Counted from the first letter of the stretch, positions 25,582 to 34,219 are shown. The stretch is DNA of 64,000 nucleotides from Hymenobacter swuensis DY53 (GCF_000576555.1 NZ_CP007145.1:2108001-2172000), one strand, 5' to 3'. Translations and numbers: made by a program. The notes: generated from the sequence alone by a model not told the origin.

Positions 25582-26322
25582 CTACTTGCTCAGGGCGTTG
25601 TAATAAGAAACAAGCTGGATCATGTCTTTCTCCCGGCTGTTTTTCTTAAAGCGTAATCTGTTGGATTTGACAAATTTTTGCAGTTCCTTCTTCTGGTCGG
25701 GAAACAGCCTGGTAATATCGGCGGCACTGGAAACCAGGGAGGGTTTTTCATTATAGCGGATATAATATTTGTCGCGCTCAATAAATGAATATTCTATCTG
25801 GCCGCCCTGAATGGATTTCTCTGTTTCTTTAACCCGCCGGGCTATTACACTGGCTTCGCCTGAGACTAGTAGCTCATAAAAGCCCGCCGTAAAGTTGGCT
25901 TCCTTGTCTTCTGATAGATAAATAAACGAATGGTTATTAACAGAAAAACTGCCAACACTGGGCGTGATAAGCTGAATTTTTAGTAGACTTACTGGGTAAA
26001 AAGTTATTAGCTGATCCAGCTTAATATCGTACAACAAAGGCACGTCGGAAAAGGAAGCACCGTTGTATAGTACGCTGCCTTTTTGGGGCTGATCCGTTTC
26101 GAAAAATGGATGGCCCTTGGTCTTTTGCAGAGCTTTGTTATAAAATACATATTCCGGCCCATTGAAAAGCTCGGAGTTATTTGAAATAGCTGCCGTGTAA
26201 TGCGAGGAAGCACTCTTTACAGATGCTACTAGTAGGGTAGAATCGGTGGCAGAGGATTGGCCAAAACCCGTTAGTGGAGCCACGAAAAAGGCAAGGCCGC
26301 CAAGAAGTAACATGTGTTTCAT
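25582..26322 (-). CDS. Exported protein of unknown function
   Basis: 246 residues. Signal peptide (MKHMLLLGGLAFFVAPLTGFGQ) followed by a soluble, lysine- and serine-rich domain with no family I recognise. It holds a GASFSDVPLLYDIKLDQLI segment and a basic C terminus (LRFKKNSREKD). It is first gene of a minus-strand cluster, 25 bases before the STN-type TonB receptor, and probably a periplasmic or surface partner of it. The DNA is visibly more AT-rich than most of the window, which could mark recent gain. Either ATG at 26322 or at 26313 could serve as start. Confidence 0.72.
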   Translation of the reverse strand: MKHMLLLGGLAFFVAPLTGFGQSSATDSTLLVASVKSASSHYTAAISNNSELFNGPEYVFYNKALQKTKGHPFFETDQPQKGSVLYNGASFSDVPLLYDIKLDQLITFYPVSLLKIQLITPSVGSFSVNNHSFIYLSEDKEANFTAGFYELLVSGEASVIARRVKETEKSIQGGQIEYSFIERDKYYIRYNEKPSLVSSAADITRLFPDQKKELQKFVKSNRLRFKKNSREKDMIQLVSYYNALSK

Positions 26323-26633
26323 AGAAAAATGTCAATAGGTAGAATAATACGTAGCTTATTCTCAGGTTGGAAAGGTGCGCGCCGATGAAAAAAACAGTGG
26401 TAGACAGCAAGGGGAAATTCACCCTGTTCTCATTGTTGCCGTGCAATACGGTTGAGTTTCTGGTATACAGCTAAGTGTATGCAAGCCAGTAAGATAGAAA
26501 AAGTAATAGAACAATGTGTAAAAAACACAAGTATTACTCAGTGGCCTCCTCAAAACTCAGAAGTGGGAGCGGGCAACACAGGCAGGAGCCTGCGCTGAAA
26601 AATGATTCTGAGCCACAAGTAACGCTACGTTCC
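26323..26633. other. 311-base divergent intergenic region
   Basis: AT-richer than its surroundings and without a convincing gene. It must hold promoters for the divergent exported-protein cluster (minus) and the aldo/keto reductase (plus), but no exact TAnnTTTG box was found on either strand. Confidence 0.4.
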
Positions 26634-27623
26634 ATGAAAAACCGCACGTTAGGCCAATCCGGCCTGAAAGTTTCTGCTCTCGGTCTAGGCTGCATGGGCA
26701 TGTCTGATTTTTACGGGGCGCGCAACGACGAGGAAAGCATCCGGACCATTCACCGGGCGCTGGAGCTGGGCGTCACCTTCTTCGATACGGCCGATATGTA
26801 TGGCCCCTTCACCAACGAAGAACTGCTGGGCCGGGCCCTTAAAGGCCGCCGGGCCGAGGTGGTCATAGCCACCAAATTCGGCATCCAGCGTGACCCGAAC
26901 AACCCGGAAAAGCGCGGCATCAACGGCCGGCCGGAGTACGTGCGTCAGGCCTGCGAAGCCAGTCTGCGCCGTTTGGGCACCGACTACATTGACCTGTATT
27001 ATCAGCACCGCGTAGACCCCGGCACGCCCATTGAGGAAACCGTGGGCGCCATGAGCCGGCTCGTGGAAGAAGGCAAAGTGCGTTACCTGGGCCTCTCTGA
27101 AGCGGCCCCGGATACGTTACGCCGGGCTAGTAAGGCCCATCCCATTGCCGCGCTGCAAACTGAATATTCTCTCTGGAGCCGCGACCCGGAAGAAGAGATT
27201 CTGCCCACCTGCCGGGAGCTGGGTATCGGTTTTGTGCCGTACTCGCCGCTGGGCCGGGGGTTCCTGACCGGGCAGATTCAACGCTTTGAGGACCTAGCCC
27301 CCGATGATTACCGCCGCCACACGCCCCGCTTCCAAGGCGAAAACTTCCAAAAGAACCTTGATCTGGTGAGCCGCATCAAGGAAATGGCCGTTGAAAAAGA
27401 CTGTACGCCCGGCCAACTGGCCCTGGCCTGGGTACTGGCCCAGGGCGAAGATATTGTGCCTATTCCTGGTACAAAGCGGGTGCCGTATCTGGAGGAAAAC
27501 GTAGGTGCTGCCAACCTGATCCTGTCCCTGGAAGACTTGGCCCGCATCAATCAGATTGCTCCCCAACACGCTGCCGCCGGCCAACGCTACCCCGAGGCCA
27601 TGATGGCCAGCGTCAATCGGTGA
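26634..27623 (+). CDS. Aldo/keto reductase
   Basis: 329-residue cytosolic NADPH-dependent carbonyl reductase of the AKR superfamily (group close to YajO/Tas and AKR13-type proteins). Catalytic tetrad visible: Asp51 and Tyr56 in [15 protein letters not shown], Lys81 in VIATKFG, His125 in YYQHRVD. The coenzyme-binding part is seen in [17 protein letters not shown] and [15 protein letters not shown]. Natural substrate not predictable. Start ATG at 26634 chosen: the protein then begins [19 protein letters not shown] as in the family. It is a single gene, convergent with the DACNV cyclase-like gene across a hairpin. Confidence 0.94.
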   Translation: MKNRTLGQSGLKVSALGLGCMGMSDFYGARNDEESIRTIHRALELGVTFFDTADMYGPFTNEELLGRALKGRRAEVVIATKFGIQRDPNNPEKRGINGRPEYVRQACEASLRRLGTDYIDLYYQHRVDPGTPIEETVGAMSRLVEEGKVRYLGLSEAAPDTLRRASKAHPIAALQTEYSLWSRDPEEEILPTCRELGIGFVPYSPLGRGFLTGQIQRFEDLAPDDYRRHTPRFQGENFQKNLDLVSRIKEMAVEKDCTPGQLALAWVLAQGEDIVPIPGTKRVPYLEENVGAANLILSLEDLARINQIAPQHAAAGQRYPEAMMASVNR

Positions 27624-27719
27624 AGTGGTAAAATTGTGAACGTGTGAGGTTGATGTTCTACTGGTGTTGCTCGCAAGAGAACATCAATCTCACACGTTCA
27701 CTACTTCACAGTTTCACCT
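27611..27719. repeat. Word-built hairpin between convergent genes (GTGAAG type)
   Basis: Arms 27636-27659 and 27678-27701 pair over 24 bp with one mismatch; outer GGTGAAG.../...CTTCACAGTTTCACC words extend it. It probably acts as a terminator for both the aldo/keto reductase and the DACNV gene although it lacks long T-runs. Confidence 0.75.
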
Positions 27720-27724
27720 TTGAT

Positions 27725-29176
27725 TCACCGTCGCACGGGGGGAAGCAGGTCGATCCAGCCGTCTTCGCTCACGACGATGGCCAGCACGGGGTAGCGGCTG
27801 CTTTCCACGTAGCGTAGGGCCGAGTTGTAGCGGGAACCCCGGCTGGAGTCGCCTTTTTCAGTGGCGAGGCCATCTAGGATGACGCCAATGGCGAAACAGG
27901 TACCGGCCGGGTCGATGAGCACGGCTCCATCGATATTGGTAACGAGGCGCAGTACGGAGGGCGTCATCAGGCGTGGGGCCACCCGGAAGCACTGGCGGGT
28001 GAGGCGGGCCGCTTCTTGGGCCGCGCCCTCCGAAATCAGGAGAATAGTGCCGTTTGATTGGGTGGTAGCCTTGAGGGTCAGCTCCCACAGATACGCCCCA
28101 CCGGCCGCGTCTACGGCCGGGAAAACCCGCCGGATGGCCTCTGTAAAGTTGTTCTCATCTACCGTGCCCTGCGGAAGGCGCGGTGTATTGGAAACCACCT
28201 TCATCATCAGCTGCCCGTCGTGGCTAAGCTCCCAACTGTAGTGCTTGGTAAAATGCACCGTGAACAGTGGCTCGTACTGCGGGTCGGAAGTTTCTACGAG
28301 GTAGCCCAGCCCGAAAACATCCGTAGCATCCGTAATCAACGAGTTCCGGTCTTCGCTCAACTCCAGCAGTTTCCGGATGCGACGATAGTCCCGCAAGGGA
28401 ATCGGGGATTCCAGGGTGAGAACAGGGACAACTGCCTGGTGGTTGCGGCGCGAAATCAGCACGGTACCTACCCCTTCGTCGCCCTCATGGCGCAGGGCCG
28501 CCACCCCGTTGCAGGCGTCATAGAGGCCGTGTGAGCCGGCGGCGGCGCGCAGCATGAAGCGTCGGCCCGCCGCGCGTAGTACCTCGTTGTAGTCTCGGTC
28601 AAGTACTGGCCGATCATCGTCCGTATCCGATTCGCGCAAAGCCCGGGCCGCATCCTGCAACACTTCCTGCACCGTGGCGGCCAGCAGGGAGGCCGGGCGG
28701 GTAGGGCCGGCAGGTCCGGGCAGGGAATAATAGCCCTGGTACGTCTCCGCGTTGAGCTGTAGCACGATGATAACCAGATATCCGCCCACGGTTACGGGTA
28801 ATGAACAAAAGCTCACCCGTTTCTCCTCCCGATTAACTACCAGGTCGTTAATCGTGTGTTCCGTGGCCCGGCGCAGCAAGTCATACCACCGCTGCTTCTC
28901 GTACCGGTCATGGTCGAGGGGGTGGAGGTGATATACCACTTCCCGGGGGCCATCGGGCTCCAGCGAAGCGGCGCGGGCTTTAAGTACGGCAAAATCATGA
29001 GGCCGGTAGCGGTGCGTTTGGGGCTCAACTACTACGGCTTCAGGCTCGTCGGTTTCACGGGCCGAAGCCAGCCCCAGCAGAAAGACTTCCGGCTTCAGCG
29101 TCCGGTCAAGCAGATTAAAAACGCCATCAGCAAATAACTGGGCCGAGACGCGAAACAGACTTTGATTTTCCCACAT
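27725..29176 (-). CDS. DACNV sensor/DisA_N-like nucleotide cyclase domain protein
   Basis: 483 residues. The C-terminal ~75 residues match the DisA_N (diadenylate cyclase) core: DGA at 416-418 (TNIDGAVLIDPAGTCFAIG) and the second motif region RGSRYNSALRYVESS at 446-460, then VLAIVVSEDGWIDLL. In classic DAC enzymes the second motif is RHR; here it reads R449-Y-N451. The N-terminal ~380 residues fit the DACNV-type sensor domain described with such cyclases, which were linked by comparative genomics to nucleotide signalling in conflict systems. It might make c-di-AMP or a related dinucleotide, or only bind nucleotide. Start ATG 29176 is preferred; the longer frame to 29290 has an unlikely leader. 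No effector gene is obvious next to it. Confidence 0.75.
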   Translation of the reverse strand: MWENQSLFRVSAQLFADGVFNLLDRTLKPEVFLLGLASARETDEPEAVVVEPQTHRYRPHDFAVLKARAASLEPDGPREVVYHLHPLDHDRYEKQRWYDLLRRATEHTINDLVVNREEKRVSFCSLPVTVGGYLVIIVLQLNAETYQGYYSLPGPAGPTRPASLLAATVQEVLQDAARALRESDTDDDRPVLDRDYNEVLRAAGRRFMLRAAAGSHGLYDACNGVAALRHEGDEGVGTVLISRRNHQAVVPVLTLESPIPLRDYRRIRKLLELSEDRNSLITDATDVFGLGYLVETSDPQYEPLFTVHFTKHYSWELSHDGQLMMKVVSNTPRLPQGTVDENNFTEAIRRVFPAVDAAGGAYLWELTLKATTQSNGTILLISEGAAQEAARLTRQCFRVAPRLMTPSVLRLVTNIDGAVLIDPAGTCFAIGVILDGLATEKGDSSRGSRYNSALRYVESSRYPVLAIVVSEDGWIDLLPPVRR

Positions 29177-29386
29177 AAGGGACGGCGGGTGGGCGTGAGG
29201 AGCGCAAAGGGGCAAATACGCAAAAAAACTGCCGACGGGTGGACTCAACCCACAAATGACCTGAACTTTTATTAACCTTCCTGCGGCCACGCAGTTATAA
29301 GTGGGGCCGCACCGGAGCGGCCGGGCTTTGTTGCGGGCTCGATTGGATGTATCTTCCGGAAGTTTCCTGCGCCAGCCGCCCGTGCC

Positions 29387-29650
29387 ATGTTCGTAGACCT
29401 ACTCGTAGCCGGCATTATTGCCATATCTATCCTGCCGCTTACCACGGGATACTGTGCCTATAGCTACGGTCGCTCATTCTGGCTGTGGTTTGCTTTGGGG
29501 TTTCTGCTTCCGATTGTCTCGTACTTTATTCTCTTCGCCCTGATCCTGCGTCAGCAACTCGACCACGGCCAGCGGCTGCTGTTCGAAGCCAAATCTATTC
29601 TTGCCGAAGCCGAAGAAGCTGAGCGCGCTGAACGACAGCGGCATGAATAG
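29387..29650 (+). CDS. Small two-helix membrane protein of unknown function
   Basis: 87 residues. Two membrane helices (~4-26 and ~30-53: VAGIIAISILPLTTGY and FWLWFALGFLLPIVSYFILF) and a charged helical tail (QQLDHGQRLLFEAKSILAEAEEAERAER) that may be a coiled coil. No family recognised. It is divergent from the DACNV gene with 210 bases between starts. The membrane topology plus tail make it likely to be a real gene. Confidence 0.65.
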   Translation: MFVDLLVAGIIAISILPLTTGYCAYSYGRSFWLWFALGFLLPIVSYFILFALILRQQLDHGQRLLFEAKSILAEAEEAERAERQRHE

Positions 29651-29677
29651 GCACTTGTTAAAGTAGCACCCCGTTTG

Positions 29678-29815
29678 TAGAACGTCATTCCGAGCATGTG
29701 GCGCATCAAGCCAGGGTGCGGAGCCGGAGCATCTCGCGTGCTGACGTTGCACCGGTCATCCAACGACGGCACGCAAAAGGTTCCACTCTGCATGACAGTC
29801 TGCAACGACGTTCTG
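29678..29815. repeat. Degenerate intergenic inverted repeat (AGAACGTC type)
   Basis: AGAACGTCATTCCGAGC at the left and GCAACGACGTTCT at the right form imperfect outer arms; the interior holds GAGCATCTCGCGTG and CTCTGCATGAC words. It looks like a decayed copy of a longer palindromic element. Between the small membrane gene (plus) and the flavoprotein gene (minus), which converge. Confidence 0.5.
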
Positions 29816-29847
29816 ATAGAGTTTGACTTGCTGTCTGAGCAACCGCC

Positions 29848-31077
29848 TCAACCCAGAAACCGCCGGATACCCTGCGCGGCCCAGGCCCCGGTGCTGAAGC
29901 AGCCCTGCAGCAGGTAACCACCGGTGGGGGCTTCCCAGTTCAGCATCTCGCCAGCCACGAAGGTGCTAGGCCGTTGTCGCAGCATCAGGTTTTCATCTAA
30001 GGCCTCCCAGGCCACTCCGCCGGCCGTGCTGATGGCTTCATCCAGTGGGCGTAGGCCGGTTACCGGAATGGGCAGGGCTGTGAGTAAGTCGGCTAAGGCG
30101 GCCGGCTCAGTGGGAAAAACGGCGGGCCCCAACTCCCGCAGCAGCGTGGGCACCGGCGGCCTGAGCTTCAGTGTCTCACTCAGAAACGACGCCCACGACT
30201 TGCCGGCCCGCCGGGTTTGCAGCCGCGCCAATAGTTGGGCTGCTGACAGATCGGGCTTGAGGTTGAGGTGCAGATGGGCCGGCTGCCCGGTGGCCAAAGC
30301 AGCGCGCAGCTGAGGCGTAAGCGCATATACCGGGGTGCCTTCCAGACCGTAATCCGTGAGCATGATTTCGCCGCGCACGGTATGCGAACCGCAGCTTACC
30401 GCCACGTTCTTGAGCGGCTGCCGACCTACCTTCTCCCGAAAAAAATCTGACCAGTTTACTTCCGCTCCGCAGTTGCTCGGTGCGAAGGGCACCACCGGTA
30501 CGCCCAATCCCTCTAACACTAGCAGCCAACGGCCATCGGAGCCAGTTTTGGCCCAGCTGGCACCGCCCAGGGCCAGTAGGGTGGCAGTTGGGTGCGTTTC
30601 GAACTCGGTGCCGGTGGCTTCGTTGCGCAGGCGCAGGCCGGTTTCGCCCGCAAAGCCCAGCCAGCGGTGGCGCGTCTGGATTTCCACGCCCAAAGTGCGC
30701 AGGTGCTCCAGCCACGCCCGCAGCAGCTGGGCCGGTTTGTAGTCGGTGGTAGGGAAAACCCGGCCGCTGGTGCCCACGAAGGTTTCAATGCCCAAATGAG
30801 CAGCCCAGGTGCGCAGATCAGTGGGGGAGAAGTGACGTAGGTAACGGGCAAAGGCCGGGGCGTGGGCGGCGTAGCGGGCGGCAAAAGGCGTGGCTTCCTC
30901 GGCGTTGGTGAGGTTGAAGCCGCCGTGCCCAGCCACCAGAAACTTGCGTCCCACCGTCGCCTGGGCTTCATAAAGCCGCACCCGCACGCCTGCTTCGGCT
31001 AGGTGCTGGGCCGCCAGCAGGCCCGCCGGTCCACCCCCGATAATTGCTACCTCAGCCGAAGAAACGCCCGTTTGCAT
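29848..31077 (-). CDS. HI0933/BaiN-like FAD-dependent oxidoreductase
   Basis: 409-residue flavoprotein. N-terminal FAD-binding Rossmann motif VAIIGGGPAGLLAAQHLAEAG, then VGRKFLVAGHGGFNLTN typical of this family, SGRVFPTTDYKPAQLL, ALGGASWAKTGSDGRW, and the C-terminal FAD contact FVAGEMLNWEAPTGGYLLQG. The physiological substrate of this family is mostly unknown. Start ATG 31077 was chosen because it begins the Rossmann domain and a TACCTTTG motif lies directly upstream (31082-31089). It is divergent from the cation/proton antiporter. Confidence 0.9.
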   Translation of the reverse strand: MQTGVSSAEVAIIGGGPAGLLAAQHLAEAGVRVRLYEAQATVGRKFLVAGHGGFNLTNAEEATPFAARYAAHAPAFARYLRHFSPTDLRTWAAHLGIETFVGTSGRVFPTTDYKPAQLLRAWLEHLRTLGVEIQTRHRWLGFAGETGLRLRNEATGTEFETHPTATLLALGGASWAKTGSDGRWLLVLEGLGVPVVPFAPSNCGAEVNWSDFFREKVGRQPLKNVAVSCGSHTVRGEIMLTDYGLEGTPVYALTPQLRAALATGQPAHLHLNLKPDLSAAQLLARLQTRRAGKSWASFLSETLKLRPPVPTLLRELGPAVFPTEPAALADLLTALPIPVTGLRPLDEAISTAGGVAWEALDENLMLRQRPSTFVAGEMLNWEAPTGGYLLQGCFSTGAWAAQGIRRFLG

Positions 31078-31081
31078 CTGG

Positions 31082-31089
31082 CAAAGGTA
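31082..31089 (-). promoter_or_regulatory. TAnnTTTG motif immediately before the flavoprotein gene
   Basis: TACCTTTG on the minus strand ends four bases before the ATG at 31077, predicting a leaderless transcript if it is the -7 element. Confidence 0.4.
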
Positions 31090-31207
31090 GCAAGTCCGGG
31101 CCGGCACTTGCTTGCTGGAAAGGGCCTGTTTCGGACCAATGGTGCGTTTTGTGCGTATAGCCAGGGCCGTTGAGCTTGATTGTACTTGCGGGCTAACACA
31201 TTACTGC

Positions 31208-32395
31208 ATGGGTTCGTACTCTATTCTGATTGGGCTGAGTCTGGCCGTCATCCTGTCGTATCTGTTTGATGTAGTGGCGCGGGCCACCAAAGTGCCCTCG
31301 GTGCTGATGCTGCTGCTCTCGGGCATTGCGCTGCGCCAGGCCGCCGACTACTTCGATTTCACGCTGGGCATCCCGAAGGTGGTGCTGGAAATCTTCGGCA
31401 TCATCGGGCTGATTATGATTGTGCTGGAAGGGGCGCTGGATTTGAAGATCAGTCGGGATAAGGCTCCGCTGATTCGCCGCTCGTTTCTGGCGGCGGCCCT
31501 CATTCTGGTAGTGCAGGCCGTGGTTATTGCCCTGATTCTGCATTTCTGGCTGCACGTCAATTTCCAGAGCTGCCTGGTAAACGCTATTCCGCTGGCCGTT
31601 ATCAGCTCGGCCATTGCCATTCCCAGCGTGGCCAATCTGCGGGGCGAGAAGCAGGAGTTCATCGTGTACGAAAGCACGTTTTCTGACATCCTGGGCATCA
31701 TGTTCTTCAACTTCGCCCTGCAGGATAACTTCGCCCACGGCGCCTCAGTCTTCACCTTCGGGCGTGATGTGGTGGCGGTGCTGGTGGTGGCGGTGCTGAG
31801 CACGGCGGCTTTGGCGTTTCTGCTCGACCGAATCCGCCTGCACGTCAAGTTCTTTCTGATTCTGGCCTTCCTGATTCTGCTCTACAGCGTGGCCAAGAAG
31901 CTGCATCTGTCGTCATTGGTACTGGTGCTGGCTTTTGGGCTGGCCGTAAACAACGCTGACCAGTTCCTGACGGGGCGACTGGGCCGCTGGTTCCGGCCCG
32001 AGCGGCTGGCCGAGGAGGTGCACCAATTGCGCAGCATCACGGCCGAATCGGCGTTTCTGATCCGCACGTTCTTCTTCCTGCTGTTCGGATTCAGTATCAC
32101 GCTTAGCGGTTTGCTCAGTGCGCAGCTGTTGTTGCAGGGCGTACTGATTGTAGCCGCCCTCACCGCCATCCGCTACGTGTACCTGCGCTACATTGCCCGC
32201 ACCGACCTGATTCCGGAACTGTTCATCGCCCCCAAAGGCCTTATCACGGTGTTGCTGTTCTACAGCATTCCCCAAAAGCACCTCATCGGCGAAGTCAGCG
32301 AGAATATCCTGTTCATCGTCATTCTGCTCACCGGCGTCCTGATGATGGCCGGCCTGCTCCTAAGCAAGGAACAGCCAGAAATAGGGGAGTATTGA
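31208..32395 (+). CDS. Cation/proton antiporter (CPA family)
   Basis: 395-residue inner-membrane protein with about 11-13 hydrophobic segments, of the monovalent cation:proton antiporter superfamily. Family-like segments: ATKVPSVLMLLLSGIALRQ, FGIIGLIMIVLEGALDLKIS, AVISSAIAIPSVANL, and ESTFSDILGIMFFN with acidic residues inside helices that could carry ions. It probably exchanges Na+ or K+ for H+; ion choice is not predictable. Start ATG at 31208 chosen; the longer frame from 31112 adds an unlikely leader. Its TGA stop lies inside the left arm of a perfect 35-bp inverted repeat. Confidence 0.88.
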   Translation: MGSYSILIGLSLAVILSYLFDVVARATKVPSVLMLLLSGIALRQAADYFDFTLGIPKVVLEIFGIIGLIMIVLEGALDLKISRDKAPLIRRSFLAAALILVVQAVVIALILHFWLHVNFQSCLVNAIPLAVISSAIAIPSVANLRGEKQEFIVYESTFSDILGIMFFNFALQDNFAHGASVFTFGRDVVAVLVVAVLSTAALAFLLDRIRLHVKFFLILAFLILLYSVAKKLHLSSLVLVLAFGLAVNNADQFLTGRLGRWFRPERLAEEVHQLRSITAESAFLIRTFFFLLFGFSITLSGLLSAQLLLQGVLIVAALTAIRYVYLRYIARTDLIPELFIAPKGLITVLLFYSIPQKHLIGEVSENILFIVILLTGVLMMAGLLLSKEQPEIGEY

Positions 32396-32466
32396 AGTGA
32401 AAGGAAAAAAATAGAAGCCTCTGCTTGAAATAGCAGAGGCTTCTATTTTTTTCCTTTCACTTCAAT
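32391..32466. terminator. Bidirectional terminator, perfect 35-bp inverted repeat including a stop codon
   Basis: Arms 32391-32425 and 32432-32466 are perfectly complementary with a 6-base loop. The core is AGAAGCCTCTGCT/AGCAGAGGCTTCT flanked by A7/T7 runs. The antiporter stop (TGA, 32393-32395) is inside the left arm, and the right arm ends next to the MarC stop at 32467. Confidence 0.92.
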
Positions 32467-33027
32467 TTAGAAGTTCGCTTTGAACAGCTTGATGGCAATA
32501 GCCAGCAGAATCACGCCGAACACGCGGCGCAGAATATCCTCGCCGGCTTTGCCAAGCTTGCGCTCAATCCAGGCGGAGCTTTTAAGCACCAGGTACACGA
32601 AGATGAGGTTCACTAGGATGCCAGCCAGCACGTTGGGCAGTTGGTAAGCAGCGCGCAGGGACAGCAGCGTCGTCATGGTGCCGGCTCCCACGATGAGCGG
32701 AAACGCTAGCGGTACAATGGAGCCCGTGGCCGCTAGCGGGTTGTGCTTGAAAAGCTCCACGCCCAGAATCATCTCCATGCCAATTAAGAAGATGATAACG
32801 GCCCCGGCCAAGGCAAACGACTGAAAGTCAACCCCAAATAAACTCAGAATGCTCTGGCCCAGGAACAGAAAGGCCACCATCAGCAGGCCCGCTACCAGCG
32901 TGGCTACCTCGGCATTGATACCGCCTTCCCGCTGCCGGATTTGGATGATAATTGGGATGGAGCCCAGAATATCAATGATGGCAAACAGCGTGAGCGTAAC
33001 GGAGGCTATTTCCTTGAGGGAGAACAT
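32467..33027 (-). CDS. MarC-family membrane protein
   Basis: 186-residue protein with six membrane helices, matching the MarC/UPF0056 family: LFAIIDILGSIPIIIQI near the N terminus, AGAVIIFLIGMEMILG, and PLAFPLIVGAGTMTTLLSLR in the middle. Its function is unresolved; the old link to antibiotic resistance was not upheld. It is convergent with the antiporter gene and read towards the shared terminator. Confidence 0.9.
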   Translation of the reverse strand: MFSLKEIASVTLTLFAIIDILGSIPIIIQIRQREGGINAEVATLVAGLLMVAFLFLGQSILSLFGVDFQSFALAGAVIIFLIGMEMILGVELFKHNPLAATGSIVPLAFPLIVGAGTMTTLLSLRAAYQLPNVLAGILVNLIFVYLVLKSSAWIERKLGKAGEDILRRVFGVILLAIAIKLFKANF

Positions 33028-33035
33028 GCGGTGGA

Positions 33036-33125
33036 ATTAGGAGTGTTGAATGATGAGAGTTGAATTCGGTCGTTCAGAAGCGACTTATCTAATTCATAAT
33101 TCACCTCTCATCATTCATAACTAAT
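33036..33125. repeat. Word-built hairpin (TGAATGATGAGAG type)
   Basis: GTTGAATGATGAGAGTTGAATT on the left pairs with AATTCACCTCTCATCATTCA on the right with few mismatches, with ATTAG/CTAAT ends. It lies between the aminotransferase stop and the MarC start, both minus strand. Confidence 0.7.
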
Positions 33126-34192
33126 CAGGCGAATTCCCGGGCGAAGAACTGCACGAGCTGCTCGAAGGCGGCGTCGGGAATGGCGGGGAAGTTGGCGATG
33201 CGCAGGCTCGTAGGCTTCCAGGTGCCGTAGCCGCTGCCTAGCTGCAGATCCTGGCTCAGAGCCCGGCGTTTTACCTCGTCGATGAGGGCAGGCGGCCCCT
33301 GCAAACCGATAACCGTGGTGGAGCGGGTTTCAGGGTTGGTAATGAGCGGGGTAAGTTGCGTGGCTTGGTCGAAATAGTCGTAGAGCTTAGTGGCGCGGTC
33401 CTGCAGGTGCTGGTGTACCTGTTTGATGGGGGCGCGGTCGGCCAGGGAACGGCTCAGCAGGTAGATGCCCAGCACGTTGGGCGTGTGGGTCGTCTGGAAG
33501 TTGAGCATCTTCTCGTACTGGGCCGTGAGCGAGTTGTAGTGGCTCCGCTCGTTGACCTTGCGCAAGCGCTCCACCGCTTTCGGCGACAACAGCATGATGG
33601 AAAGGCCCGCCGGTAGCCCGAAGCACTTCTGCACCGAAGCGTACCAGATATCGGCCTTGATGTACTTGAGTTGGATCCCGGCCATGGAGGACGTGGCATC
33701 CACGGCCAGCAGCGTGTTGGTGGAGAGGCGGTTGTAGAGGTTCAGAATCACGCCGTCGCGCAACTGGGTGGCGTTGCTGGTTTCGTTCTGGGTGAGGCAC
33801 ACCAAGTCGGTTTTCTCGTCGAGGCCGGGCAGGTTATACACGTCGGGTACCTCATCAATCCCGAAGGGAATACCGATGCTTTCCGGCCGCAGGGCCTTGG
33901 CGTACTCGTACCACTTCTCCCCGAACGCGCCGCTGTATAGGTGGTAGCTCTTGGTAGGCGTGAGGCTCTGGGTCAGGACTTCCCAGCACTCAGTGGCCGA
34001 GCTCATGAAGAACACAGTGTAGTCCTGGGGCACGTTAAGCTTGTTTTTTAGCTCCTGAATGGTCTGGCGCATGAGCTGCACAAACCGCTCCCCGCGGTGC
34101 GGGGCCGAGAGCCAGCCCTCATCAAACGCATCTTGCAGGTAGCGGCGCACCTGCGGGTACACCTGAGAAGGGCCGGGATTGAATGTATACAT
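33125..34192 (-). CDS. Class V aminotransferase, phosphoserine aminotransferase-like
   Basis: 355-residue PLP enzyme. It begins FNPGPSQVYPQV, has SAPHRGERFVQL (SHR-like motif of the SerC group), Asp165 in LLAVDATSSMAG and the PLP lysine Lys189 in YASVQKCFGLPAGL. The glycine-rich GGGxGQF segment of standard SerC is replaced by MSSATECWE, so it is a divergent member; in Bacteroidota such proteins are often taken as the serine-pathway transaminase. No serA is in the window. A TACCTTTG motif 27 bases before the ATG supports the start. It is followed by a hairpin and MarC on the same strand. Confidence 0.85.
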   Translation of the reverse strand: MYTFNPGPSQVYPQVRRYLQDAFDEGWLSAPHRGERFVQLMRQTIQELKNKLNVPQDYTVFFMSSATECWEVLTQSLTPTKSYHLYSGAFGEKWYEYAKALRPESIGIPFGIDEVPDVYNLPGLDEKTDLVCLTQNETSNATQLRDGVILNLYNRLSTNTLLAVDATSSMAGIQLKYIKADIWYASVQKCFGLPAGLSIMLLSPKAVERLRKVNERSHYNSLTAQYEKMLNFQTTHTPNVLGIYLLSRSLADRAPIKQVHQHLQDRATKLYDYFDQATQLTPLITNPETRSTTVIGLQGPPALIDEVKRRALSQDLQLGSGYGTWKPTSLRIANFPAIPDAAFEQLVQFFAREFA

Positions 34193-34219
34193 AGGTGTGG
34201 AAGGCTAAAGGAAGAAATG

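Noticed and set aside
26514..26633. N-terminal extension of the aldo/keto reductase to 26514
   Set aside because: The extra 40 residues are unlike the family, and the ATG at 26634 gives the standard N terminus.
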